13,335 nt of DNA. It comes from DASCNA01 sp036011305. GTDB taxonomy: Bacteria; Verrucomicrobiota; Lentisphaeria; Victivallales; GWF2-38-69. A model generated the notes under the pieces. The model made no database searches, was not told the origin of the DNA, and was given only the letters and a program-made list of their open reading frames with translations. The stretch covers positions 1 to 13,335 of the forward strand of contig DASCNA010000283.1 in NCBI GenBank assembly GCA_036011305.1, read 5' to 3'. Numbering within the stretch: the stretch's first letter is position 1; the number at the start of each line of letters is the position of its first letter. This document shows positions 6,362 through 13,179 of the stretch, piece by piece. The position numbers were made by a program, and so were the translations under genes.

Positions 6362-7267
6362 CTATATTTTTTTTTCGTTGCCAGTTTTTACTGCCCTTGG
6401 CTGGCCGTCAATGTTTTTTGACATATAGCCTAAATATTTCATAGCGGTAGCTGCAATATCTATTACTTTTACCGGTTTTTTAATTTCCCCTTTAACTACT
6501 GACTTCCCATTGGCAATAAAAAATATATTTCTTTCCTGAGGAGAATTTCCACCATGTCCGCCAGTTGCTGTTCCTCCGTGGTCAGGGCTTATCAGAATCA
6601 ACCAGTCTTCATTCTTAAATTTTTTACGTGCTCTAAGGGCATTTAATATTATCCCGATATTTGTGTCTTCTTTTTCAATAGTTTTAATGTAGTCTGGATT
6701 TATCGGAGTGAATCCATGCGCATGTCCTGCATGATCAACATCATCAAACTGAACAAATACTACATCTGGATTATCTTTTTTCAAAAGTTCGGCAACAGCA
6801 TCCGCTACCTTTCTATCAGAATCATATGATTTTGCAATATCAGCATCGCCTTTCTGGAGAATTTTATTTATTGGGCCCCAGTGGACAAGAGAAACTGTTT
6901 TTATATTTGGATTGAGCTGTTTAAGATAATGAAAAAAGTGTGGATATTTATCTATTTTCATATTTTTATACTCGTTTGATGTTACACCGTTTTTTTCATG
7001 CCATACGCCGGTCAGCATCGCTGTCCAGCACGGACCGCTGTCTGAAATCTTATCGGTCCATGAGTTAAAACAGTAAGCACCATCTTTCATTAGAGAATCT
7101 ATAACCGGGGTTTTTGCAATTTTTAGCGCGTCAGGGCGGCATCCGTCAATACCTATAATCAAAACTTTTTTTGCAGTACCTGCATTAATTTGAAACATTA
7201 CCCCTGCAAATAGAAAAAAGGAAAATACCTGAATACAACGTTTAAAAAATCTTTTACTGATAATCAT
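6362..7267 (-). CDS. Exported alkaline-phosphatase-superfamily phosphodiesterase / nucleotide pyrophosphatase-like protein
   Basis: I choose the ATG at 7267 (301 residues), because GGGGAG lies just before it; an in-frame ATG at 7288 would span that site. An N-terminal hydrophobic segment (about 12-28) ends near INAG, indicating Sec export. The type I phosphodiesterase metal site is complete: Asp41 in GIDGCRPD, a nucleophile in DSGPCWTAMLTG (probably Ser77, where NPP enzymes have Thr), Asp178 and His182 in DVDHAGH, Asp229-His230 in SPDHGG, and His238 in GGHGG. It should hydrolyse phosphate mono- or diesters, or possibly another ester, in the periplasm; substrate is unknown. A minus-strand TATAAT (7315-7310) lies about 43 bases upstream. 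The TAG stop is followed at once by the repeat-bearing relic. Confidence 0.88.
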   Translation of the reverse strand: MIISKRFFKRCIQVFSFFLFAGVMFQINAGTAKKVLIIGIDGCRPDALKIAKTPVIDSLMKDGAYCFNSWTDKISDSGPCWTAMLTGVWHEKNGVTSNEYKNMKIDKYPHFFHYLKQLNPNIKTVSLVHWGPINKILQKGDADIAKSYDSDRKVADAVAELLKKDNPDVVFVQFDDVDHAGHAHGFTPINPDYIKTIEKEDTNIGIILNALRARKKFKNEDWLILISPDHGGTATGGHGGNSPQERNIFFIANGKSVVKGEIKKPVKVIDIAATAMKYLGYMSKNIDGQPRAVKTGNEKKI

Positions 7268-7309
7268 TATCTCCCCTTGCGTATGCATTATTACTTAAAG
7301 CATAAATTG

Positions 7310-7315
7310 ATTATA
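7310..7315 (-). promoter_or_regulatory. Candidate -10 box for the phosphodiesterase gene
   Basis: The minus strand reads a perfect TATAAT here, predicting a start near 7303 and a leader of about 36 bases ending in the GGGGAG site. No convincing -35 is visible. The rest of the 7268-7660 gap is AT-rich, and I see no gene in it. Confidence 0.35.
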
Positions 7316-7637
7316 TAGGAGTACATTTAGAATGAATTTCATTTTTTGCAAATATAGTTATTAATAATGTACTGATTTTCTTTCTTTAAGCATCTAATTT
7401 ATATGAGAAGAAATATAAAGTTTTTTAATTATAAATTGATAAAATGAGAATAGATTTTTTTATTGTCAATAATATAGCTAATTACACTTGCAATAAATTC
7501 TTGAAAAATGAGTGTTCCGTGTTTAATATTGGATATTCAAAAGAAATTACTGCGTAAGGTTTGTAAGCATTTATCTATAGTTTAATATCACAATCATCAG
7601 CAATAGACTTATTCAATGCTCAAGACTTAGTTAGTGC

Positions 7638-7659
7638 AAAAATAAAGTGATCTTATTTT
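7638..7659 (-). terminator. Weak AT-only hairpin after the secreted protein gene
   Basis: Read on the minus strand, AAAATAA (7659-7653) pairs with TTATTTT (7645-7639) over a 7-base loop containing GATCAC, and the second arm runs into one more T. It starts right after the stop codon at 7661. Its all-AT stem makes it a weak candidate. Confidence 0.35.
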
Positions 7660-7660
7660 A

Positions 7661-8236
7661 TTAAGTAAAGCTTTTAGAATAATTTGATTCCAACTTGTTT
7701 TTTGCAGCAAGTTTTGACGCATGATTAAAAGCTTTTACTACTCTTATAAGTTTGTTTTTACTGTTAGAATAAAGAGAAAATGATTTACTTTTATTTTCTT
7801 TTAGGTTAACTGAGCAGTAATATATACATTTGGGATTGTTATTTTGATTATACCATGAATAAAATTCATTATCCTTTTTAACTACAGCATTGGCAATATT
7901 TGCTATGTGGAATTTAAAGTTGGAAATAAATTCCTCGGTCAATTTTAAAACGAGTTCATTATTTTTATATTTTTCAGTACGACACACAGATACTTTCTGA
8001 AATGAAAATTCATCTGTAGATGAATCAAAATCAGCATTTTTATATATTGATTTGCAATGTTTCTCAACTTTGTATTTTCCATTCGTTACTTTGAGTTCTT
8101 TATGGTTAAAATTACCGGAATTAAATTCATTTACAATCCAGTTCATTGTATTATTAAGATCGGGTTTATCTGCCAAGGCAGCAAAACTGAAACAGCTAAA
8201 TAAAAAGGTTAATATTATTGCAGAAAAAAACTTCAT
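7661..8236 (-). CDS. Secreted protein of unknown function with four cysteines
   Basis: The 191-residue protein starts at an ATG preceded by AGGGGAG with 8 bases between. Residues 1-22 are a clear Sec signal peptide with a probable cut after A20-L21-A22. The mature part of about 169 residues is lysine- and asparagine-rich and has four cysteines (Cys61, 85, 137, 141), which could form two disulphides after export. The C-terminus carries IRVVKAFNHASKLAAK, an amphipathic helix; I recall a similar RVVKAFNHL-type ending in other uncharacterised bacterial proteins, but cannot name a family. It sits between two other exported-protein genes on the same strand and has its own candidate promoter. A near-copy of its C-terminal coding segment lies 1.4 kb away, after the phosphodiesterase gene. 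Confidence 0.8.
   Translation of the reverse strand: MKFFSAIILTFLFSCFSFAALADKPDLNNTMNWIVNEFNSGNFNHKELKVTNGKYKVEKHCKSIYKNADFDSSTDEFSFQKVSVCRTEKYKNNELVLKLTEEFISNFKFHIANIANAVVKKDNEFYSWYNQNNNPKCIYYCSVNLKENKSKSFSLYSNSKNKLIRVVKAFNHASKLAAKNKLESNYSKSFT
7721..7749. repeat. 29-bp direct repeat, copy B (inside the secreted protein gene)
   Basis: This copy encodes the LIRVVKAFNH segment of the secreted protein and agrees with 6332-6360 at 27 of 29 bases. The protein-level similarity extends beyond the repeat, which points to common descent of coding sequence. Confidence 0.8.
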
Positions 8237-8299
8237 GGTTTAATCTCCCCTTTTTTAAACCACACAGATCAAATATTCAGATTTATTTTAAGAACTGTT

Positions 8300-8327
8300 A
8301 ATCTAATCACGTTCGTGCTGAAGTCAA
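8300..8327 (-). promoter_or_regulatory. Candidate promoter of the secreted protein gene
   Basis: The minus strand has TTGACT (8327-8322), a 16-base spacer and TAGATT (8305-8300), giving a start near 8293 and a leader of about 57 bases. The spacer holds a small inverted repeat, CACG-TT-CGTG (8308-8317), which could be an operator. It lies immediately downstream of the amidase gene stop. Confidence 0.4.
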
Positions 8328-8340
8328 GTTATAAAAGCTA

Positions 8341-9291
8341 TTATTTTATATTAATTTCACCTAAAACTGTATTATTTGGTTTTTTTTCAGCTTCCATAAA
8401 TATGATTTTACGATATTTATTATCATGCAGTTTTCTGTAGTATATGATTTTATTTTTTAAATCATAGACAGTTGACCATTTTGTAGGAGTATCTACATTA
8501 GCCGGCCTTCTGACTTTATGCATAAGAGAAAACATATATTTTATCGGCGGCTCATTTTTATATTTTTTTAATAAATATGCACCTCTAACAAATCTTTCCA
8601 TGGATTTATGCCCATCAGGAATATTCTTATTCCCTCCAAAGTCTTTATATTGTTTCAGCTCAGAACAGCTGGTTTCATAGGTGTGATTTGTCAGGCAGGG
8701 AGGAACTAAAGGTTGTCCATAACTAACGACTAAATTACCATTGATAGTTTCAAAAATGGCAGAATTACCTGAACTGTCAGCTGCGAACCAGTGAGCATGA
8801 AAATTGTTAATTACTTTTAGTTTTGTAATATTGGATATAATCTCATCAACACTTTTATAGTTGTCTAAGCAGTATCCTACCCATCGAGAAGCCATAATGG
8901 CTGTTTTAGTTTTTTGAAATGCCAGATTGGTAGTGTCATCATCATTTACATAAAGTTGACATATAACCAAACTTTTAGAATTCATGCCGCCTATCGGTAT
9001 TGAAATACCTTTCTGTTTCATTTCTGAATGAAAAGCGATGTTATTATATTTCGAAGTCCATGTTGCAGGTATAAGTTTTTGCTTTTTAGCAGGCCCCCAT
9101 AAGCTTGTTGTTTTTTTTACTCCTTTTTTATGAAGTTTAATACTGCCGTTATTTGCATTCCAATCCTGATTTCTACCAATTATTTTTAAGTTGTCTCTGC
9201 AGAGAAACATGACTGAGCATGAGTAAGACGCCGTAGTAAATAATATGCCAAAAAAAATAATTACTGCTATGTATTTCAAATTGAACCTCAT
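8341..9291 (-). CDS. Exported linear-amide C-N hydrolase, choloylglycine hydrolase / penicillin V acylase family
   Basis: The 316-residue protein has a hydrophobic signal segment (about 6-22) ending in SYS, directly before Cys25. Removal of the leader would expose Cys25 as the N-terminal nucleophile typical of this Ntn family. Supporting marks are GRNQDW (Arg40, Asp43), IGGMNSKSL (about 100-108), ADSSGNSAIFE (171-181), TNHTYE with Asn202, an arginine in MERFVRG (about 233) and TKWSTVYDLKN near the end. These match the catalytic set Cys/Arg/Asp/Asn/Arg of bile salt hydrolases and penicillin V acylases. It should cleave an amide bond in a bile acid conjugate, N-acyl amino acid or related compound in the periplasm; which one is not visible. 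There is no strong ribosome site before the ATG. Confidence 0.88.
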   Translation of the reverse strand: MRFNLKYIAVIIFFGILFTTASYSCSVMFLCRDNLKIIGRNQDWNANNGSIKLHKKGVKKTTSLWGPAKKQKLIPATWTSKYNNIAFHSEMKQKGISIPIGGMNSKSLVICQLYVNDDDTTNLAFQKTKTAIMASRWVGYCLDNYKSVDEIISNITKLKVINNFHAHWFAADSSGNSAIFETINGNLVVSYGQPLVPPCLTNHTYETSCSELKQYKDFGGNKNIPDGHKSMERFVRGAYLLKKYKNEPPIKYMFSLMHKVRRPANVDTPTKWSTVYDLKNKIIYYRKLHDNKYRKIIFMEAEKKPNNTVLGEINIK

Positions 9292-9361
9292 TGTTTAATA
9301 ATTAAATATCTGATAAATTATATCATTATATAAGCCAAAATAGTATTTATAATTATTATAC

Positions 9362-9393
9362 AAAAAAAAAGATGACTTAAAAAGTCATCTTTT
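9362..9393 (-). terminator. Intrinsic terminator of the ribosomal protein/rpoA operon
   Basis: AAAAGATGACTT (9367-9378) and AAGTCATCTTTT (9382-9393) form a perfect 12-bp stem with a 3-base loop. On the minus strand it continues into an unbroken T-run ending at 9362. It lies about 22 bases past the rplQ stop, exactly where the operon should end. Confidence 0.92.
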
Positions 9394-9415
9394 ATATAAA
9401 AAACAAATGAAGTTT

Positions 9416-9916
9416 TTATTCAGAAGCTTTTGCTTCTTCTTTGCTGTCAGCAGCTTTTTCTTCAGTATTTTTCTCTTCAACAACAGCTTCTTTAGGTTCA
9501 GCCTTAACTACTTCTTTTTTAGCTTGCTTTACCTTAGTGCTTTTTTTAGTATCAGTACTGTCTGCTTCTACCCATTGTAAAATACATGTAGAAGCACCGT
9601 CACCTTGGCGCTGTCCAAGTTGAATTATACGAGTATAACCACCTTGGCGATTCATGTATTTTGGAGCAATTTCATCAAATAAGATTTTAACTGCATCTGG
9701 GTTACGCAATTTGCTGATAGCCTGACGTCTGCAATGTAAAGTGCCTTTTTTTGCAAGAGTAACCATTTTTTCAGCAACTCTTTTTGTTTCTTTGGCTTTT
9801 ACAAGTGTTGTGCGTATTTCAGGTGCAATAATCAAACTACAAGTCTGATTTGCTAAAAGTGCTTTTCTGTGAGCACTTGAACGTCCTATTTTAAAAGTAT
9901 ATTTTCTATGACGCAT
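9416..9916 (-). CDS. rplQ: 50S ribosomal protein L17
   Basis: The 166-residue protein is bacterial L17, a large-subunit protein near the exit tunnel. The conserved domain (about 1-117) is complete: MRHRKYTFKIGRSSAHRKAL at the start, APEIRTTLVKAKETKR, and GGYTRIIQLGQRQGDGA before a final beta strand. About 50 further residues form a lysine/glutamate/alanine-rich tail, ending in KEEAKASE, that is likely disordered; many bacterial L17 proteins stop near 120 residues. It is the last gene of the operon, starting one base after the rpoA stop. Its ribosome site (GAGGAAGG) lies in the 3' end of rpoA, so translation is probably coupled. A strong terminator follows. Confidence 0.98.
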   Translation of the reverse strand: MRHRKYTFKIGRSSAHRKALLANQTCSLIIAPEIRTTLVKAKETKRVAEKMVTLAKKGTLHCRRQAISKLRNPDAVKILFDEIAPKYMNRQGGYTRIIQLGQRQGDGASTCILQWVEADSTDTKKSTKVKQAKKEVVKAEPKEAVVEEKNTEEKAADSKEEAKASE

Positions 9917-9917
9917 T

Positions 9918-10946
9918 TTAGTTACCTTCCTCTTCTTGATTTTCAGCCTTTAGTTTATCCAATTCCATCTGGAGGGCATCATTCATAGTTTCACTTACAG
10001 TCATTCCAAGCCCCAGTCCAAGACTTTCAAGTTTGAGGACTATTTCATCTAATGATTTTTTACCGAAGTTTTTGTATTTCAGCATCTTAGATTCTGGTTT
10101 TGTGCAAAGTTCACCGATCAGTTTTATATTAGCATTATCAAGACAGTTCTGTGAACGAACTGATAAATTCATTGTTTCAACATCCTGAACTAATAATTTG
10201 AATAATGATTTTTCTTCATCACTAATCAATGAAGCAGCATCCTGTATCTCATTTTGACCAAGGAATGGGCGTAAATGTTCTTTTAAAATTTTAGCTCCTT
10301 TTTCTAAAGCAGCTTCAGGATTAATTCTGCCATCTGTCCAGATTTCCAGGATTAAACTATCCATTTCTGTTTCTTCACCTACACGAGCATCACCAATCTG
10401 GTAACGAACTCTTTTTACTGGACTGAATAAACTGTCAACTGGAATTGTTCCTACAGGCTGACTATCATTTTTATTTTTTTCAGAAGGTTTGTAACCTCTT
10501 CCATCAATAATGTCTATTTCAGCTCTGAAATCCATATCTTTATCCAGGGTGCAAATAACCTGTTCAGGATTAAGTACTTCAATTGTGCCATCAGTGACAA
10601 TATCTGCAGCAGTCACTTTGCCTGCCGTACTTTTTCTGATTTCCAGTGTTTTAGGTGTACCTGAATGTACTTTTAGTAAAACTTTTTTAATATTTAAAAC
10701 TATTTCTGTAACATCTTCAACAACTTTAGGAATAGTAGCAAACTCATGAGATGCACCATCAATTCTTATTGCAGAAATTGCAGCTCCTTTCAAAGAAGAA
10801 AGTAAAACTCTGCGTAAAGAGTTACCAATGGTATGTCCAAAACCACTTTGAAATGGTGCAGCAACAAATTTTGCATAACTGGATGTAGCTGTTGATTCGT
10901 CTATTTCAATACTTTGAGGTATTGGAAAATCGTTTGAAAGACCCAT
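9918..10946 (-). CDS. rpoA: DNA-directed RNA polymerase alpha subunit
   Basis: The 342-residue protein has the usual two-domain alpha structure. The N-terminal assembly domain (about 1-232) has GFGHTIGNSLRRVLLSSLKG at 35-54, which drives dimer formation, and the VKRVRYQIGDARVG segment. A linker leads to the C-terminal domain (about 255-313), with LSVRSQNCLDNANI, where Arg264 corresponds to the DNA UP-element arginine (Arg265 in E. coli). KNFGKKSLDEI completes the helix-hairpin-helix region. A short acidic tail, MELDKLKAENQEEEGN, follows. The ATG is preceded by AAGG with normal spacing. The gene sits between rpsD (19-base gap) and rplQ (1-base gap), the standard bacterial order. Confidence 0.99.
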   Translation of the reverse strand: MGLSNDFPIPQSIEIDESTATSSYAKFVAAPFQSGFGHTIGNSLRRVLLSSLKGAAISAIRIDGASHEFATIPKVVEDVTEIVLNIKKVLLKVHSGTPKTLEIRKSTAGKVTAADIVTDGTIEVLNPEQVICTLDKDMDFRAEIDIIDGRGYKPSEKNKNDSQPVGTIPVDSLFSPVKRVRYQIGDARVGEETEMDSLILEIWTDGRINPEAALEKGAKILKEHLRPFLGQNEIQDAASLISDEEKSLFKLLVQDVETMNLSVRSQNCLDNANIKLIGELCTKPESKMLKYKNFGKKSLDEIVLKLESLGLGLGMTVSETMNDALQMELDKLKAENQEEEGN

Positions 10947-10965
10947 TTTATATTACCTTCAGCTA

Positions 10966-11598
10966 TTATTTAGAATAAAATTCGACAACTAACTGTTCAT
11001 TAGCAGGTACGTGTAGCTCGCCTTCTTCAGGTAAACGAATTACTTGAGCTTTTTTAGCATCTTTATCAAAAGTAACCCATTCAGGAATCTTGTTGATGCT
11101 TTCAGTAATTTCAATACTCTTTTCTGCTGCAGTTACACTTCTATCAGAACTCTTAAGTTCAATTACATCATTTGGTTTCAGTGTGCAAGAGGCAATGTTA
11201 ACTTTTCTGCCATTAACTTTTACATGACCATGTGTAACAAACTGTCTGGCTGCACTTCTTGAAGGAGCCATCCCGACACGGTAAATAACGTTGTCTAATC
11301 TAAGTTCAAGTAAAACTAATAACTGAAAACTTGTCATACCTTCTTTTCTTGAAGCCAGGCTGAAAGTTTTTCTGAACTGTTTTTCTGTTACCCCGTAAAA
11401 TCGACGAATTTTCTGTTTTGCTCTTAGTTGTTCGCCATAATCAGAAAGTTTAGTTCTTCTACGCTGTTTTTTTGCTCCCGGAATAGGTCTTTCTCTTTCT
11501 ATTGCACATTTAGCCTTAAAGCATCTTTCACCTTTCAGGAAAAGCTTAGTTTCTTCCCTGCGGCATAATTTGCATGATGGGCCTGTATATCTTGACAT
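10966..11598 (-). CDS. rpsD: 30S ribosomal protein S4
   Basis: The 210-residue protein is S4, a primary 16S rRNA-binding protein that begins assembly of the small-subunit body. The N-terminal region keeps four cysteines (Cys9, Cys12, Cys26, Cys31), so this is the zinc-binding C+ form. The basic core KKQRRRTKLSDYGEQLRAKQ is at about 43-62. The S4 RNA-binding domain follows, from RLDNVIYRVGMAPSRSAARQ (100-119) through HGHVKVNGRKVNI. The length is normal. The start is set by a strong AAGGAGAT site. In some bacteria S4 represses its own operon by binding the leader; I saw no such structure here. Confidence 0.99.
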   Translation of the reverse strand: MSRYTGPSCKLCRREETKLFLKGERCFKAKCAIERERPIPGAKKQRRRTKLSDYGEQLRAKQKIRRFYGVTEKQFRKTFSLASRKEGMTSFQLLVLLELRLDNVIYRVGMAPSRSAARQFVTHGHVKVNGRKVNIASCTLKPNDVIELKSSDRSVTAAEKSIEITESINKIPEWVTFDKDAKKAQVIRLPEEGELHVPANEQLVVEFYSK

Positions 11599-11624
11599 TT
11601 ACTATATCTCCTTAAGATAGTTAA

Positions 11625-12116
11625 TTAAACACGACGCCTTTTTGGTGGTCTACATCCATTATGCGGAACAGGAGTGATATCTTTTATTGAAGTAATGACT
11701 ATGCCAGCAGCCGCCATACCGCGGACGGCAGATTCACGCCCAGGTCCAGGACCTTTAATTCGTGCTTCAACTTCACGCATACCAAAGCTTTGTTGTGCTT
11801 TTTTGATAGCATCTGTTGCTACTAACTGAGCAGCATATGCTGTACTTTTTCTTGAACCTTTGAAACCCGCTTTTCCTGCTGTAGCCCAGCAAAGTACGTT
11901 TCCATGAGGATCAGTTATAGTAACTTTTGTATTATTAAAAGTTGCTCTTACAAATGCAATTCCACTAGGTACTAGACGTGTTCCTTTAAACTTACGTTTT
12001 GGAGCAGCAGTACTTGTAGACTCTTCTGTATTTTCAACTGTTGTTTCAGCTTCTTTAACTTCAGCCGGTTCAACAGGTAAATTTTCCTGTGTTTTATTCT
12101 CTTCAAGCATAAACAT
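11625..12116 (-). CDS. rpsK: 30S ribosomal protein S11 with acidic N-terminal extension
   Basis: The 163-residue protein contains complete S11 (about 40-163): RLVPSGIAFVRATFNNTKVT, DPHGNVLCWATAGKAGFKGS, ARIKGPGPGRESAVRG and the closing NGCRPPKRRRV. S11 lines the mRNA exit channel on the platform of the small subunit. The first 38 or so residues are an extra acidic, threonine- and glutamate-rich extension; the usual length is about 125-130. Two starts are possible: the ATG at 12116, with AAGGA only about 3 bases upstream, or the ATG at 12110, whose spacing is more normal. Either way the extension is kept. It lies 26 bases after rpsM and 26 before rpsD. Confidence 0.97.
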   Translation of the reverse strand: MFMLEENKTQENLPVEPAEVKEAETTVENTEESTSTAAPKRKFKGTRLVPSGIAFVRATFNNTKVTITDPHGNVLCWATAGKAGFKGSRKSTAYAAQLVATDAIKKAQQSFGMREVEARIKGPGPGRESAVRGMAAAGIVITSIKDITPVPHNGCRPPKRRRV

Positions 12117-12142
12117 ATTTCCTTAAATTAAAAACAAAAACA

Positions 12143-12538
12143 TTAGTTTTTGGCAAGTTTTCTTTGAGTTTTATCACGAATAGCTCCAACAGTGATCTTG
12201 CGACCTTTTCTTGTACGGGCATTAGTTTTAGTTCTCTGTCCTCTGACAGGAAGTCCTCTGCGATGACGTATTCCTCTGTTGCTTCCGATAGAAGAAAGCC
12301 TGCGGATATCCTGGAGGATAGAACGACGTAAATCACCCTCAACAATATAATCATTCTGTAACATTGTTGTGATGGCTGCAATATGTTCAGATGTTAAATC
12401 ATCTGCTTTTGTACCTAGCGGAATATTTGCTTTTTCAACAATTTCCATTGCTTTAGCAGGTCCTACACCATATATATAGCGTAAAGCAACTTCTACACGC
12501 TTTCTTCCTGGAATATCAATACCTATTATTCTGGGCAT
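12143..12538 (-). CDS. rpsM: 30S ribosomal protein S13
   Basis: The 131-residue protein is S13, in the head of the small subunit, where it contacts the large subunit and the P-site tRNA. It has PRIIGIDIPGRKRVEVAL at the start, the helix-two-turn-helix region with YIYGVGPAKA (21-30), SIGSNRGIRHRRGLPVRGQR (83-102) and the basic tail TKTNARTRKGRK. The length is slightly above the usual 115-125. A GAGAGG site lies 9 bases before the ATG. It begins 38 bases after rpmJ and precedes rpsK, as in most bacteria. Confidence 0.99.
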   Translation of the reverse strand: MPRIIGIDIPGRKRVEVALRYIYGVGPAKAMEIVEKANIPLGTKADDLTSEHIAAITTMLQNDYIVEGDLRRSILQDIRRLSSIGSNRGIRHRRGLPVRGQRTKTNARTRKGRKITVGAIRDKTQRKLAKN

Positions 12539-12576
12539 ATCTATTAACCTCTCTTTAACTTATATTAAATTTAAAA

Positions 12577-12693
12577 TTAACCTTGTCTCTGCTTATGTCT
12601 TTTGTTCCTTGAACACAAAACTCTCAACACACCGCCTCTTTTTACAATTTGGCAGTACTCACAACGACGCTTTACTGAAGCTCTAACTTTCAT
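12577..12693 (-). CDS. rpmJ: 50S ribosomal protein L36 (zinc-ribbon C+ form)
   Basis: Translating the minus strand from the ATG at 12693 gives 38 residues ending at TAA (12577-12579). The protein begins MKVRASVKRRCEYC and ends KHKQRQG-like as RHKQRQG, essentially the canonical L36 sequence and length. Cys11, Cys14, Cys27 and His33 are the full set of zinc ligands. L36 is a small large-subunit protein that contacts 23S rRNA. The ribosome site GAGGA lies 7 bases upstream of the start. It is the first gene of the rpmJ-rpsM-rpsK-rpsD-rpoA-rplQ run. Confidence 0.98.
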   Translation of the reverse strand: MKVRASVKRRCEYCQIVKRGGVLRVLCSRNKRHKQRQG

Positions 12694-12963
12694 AAAAATA
12701 TCCTCAAATTTCAATATATTAAAATGTTTACAATAAAATAATGCAGATATTAAGACTTATTCGGCTTAAAATCTGTCTTTTTTTAATTCAAATCCTGATT
12801 TTCACTTAAAAATACGACATAAAAGGTCTATAAGTTAAACTTTTTATTAAAACAATCAAGAGAAGAAGGGGAAAAAATTTAAAAAAATATTAAATATCAG
12901 AAAGGAAAATTAATTGAAAAATACTCCTAAATACCACATTTATATTTATAAAGCATTTAAATA

Positions 12964-13179
12964 TTATTTTTTTCTATAAGTTATTCTACCCTTGGACAAA
13001 TCATAAGGTGACATTTCCATTGTAACTGTATCTCCAGGAAGAATCCTAATAAAATGTAAACGCATTTTTCCGCTGATATGAGCCAACACTTCATGTCCGT
13101 TTTCAAGTTTAACACGAAACATAGTGTTTGGTAACAATTCAACTACTACTCCATCAACGTTAATTACTTCTTTTGCCAC
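12964..13179 (-). CDS. infA: Translation initiation factor IF-1
   Basis: The 71-residue protein is IF-1, a single OB-fold (S1-like) factor that occupies the A site of the small subunit during initiation. Motifs are complete: AKEVINVDGVVVELLPNTMF, HEVLAHISGKMR, IRILPGDTVTMEMSPYDLS and KGRITYRKK. The start codon is GTG (13179-13177), supported by GGAG 8 bases upstream. The first 16 bases overlap the 3' end of map in another frame, so translation of the two is likely coupled. A gap of 270 bases separates it from rpmJ, longer than any other gap in this block. Confidence 0.98.
   Translation of the reverse strand: MAKEVINVDGVVVELLPNTMFRVKLENGHEVLAHISGKMRLHFIRILPGDTVTMEMSPYDLSKGRITYRKK

Noticed and set aside
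7268..7288. ATG at 7288 as the start of the phosphodiesterase
   Set aside because: The strong GGGGAG site lies between this codon and the ATG at 7267, which also gives a better signal peptide start.
7444..7557. Possible 37-codon plus-strand gene in the gap before the phosphodiesterase
   Set aside because: No ribosome binding site or recognisable motif; a frame this short is expected by chance in a 370-base AT-rich gap.
12103..12381. Minus-strand open frame of 92 codons overlapping rpsM
   Set aside because: It is another frame of the S13 coding sequence; S13 is certain and the alternative product has no recognisable features.
12752..12784. Plus-strand hairpin AAGAC/GTCTT followed by a T-run
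   Set aside because: The stem is only 5 bp with a long loop, and no plus-strand gene lies upstream to use it.
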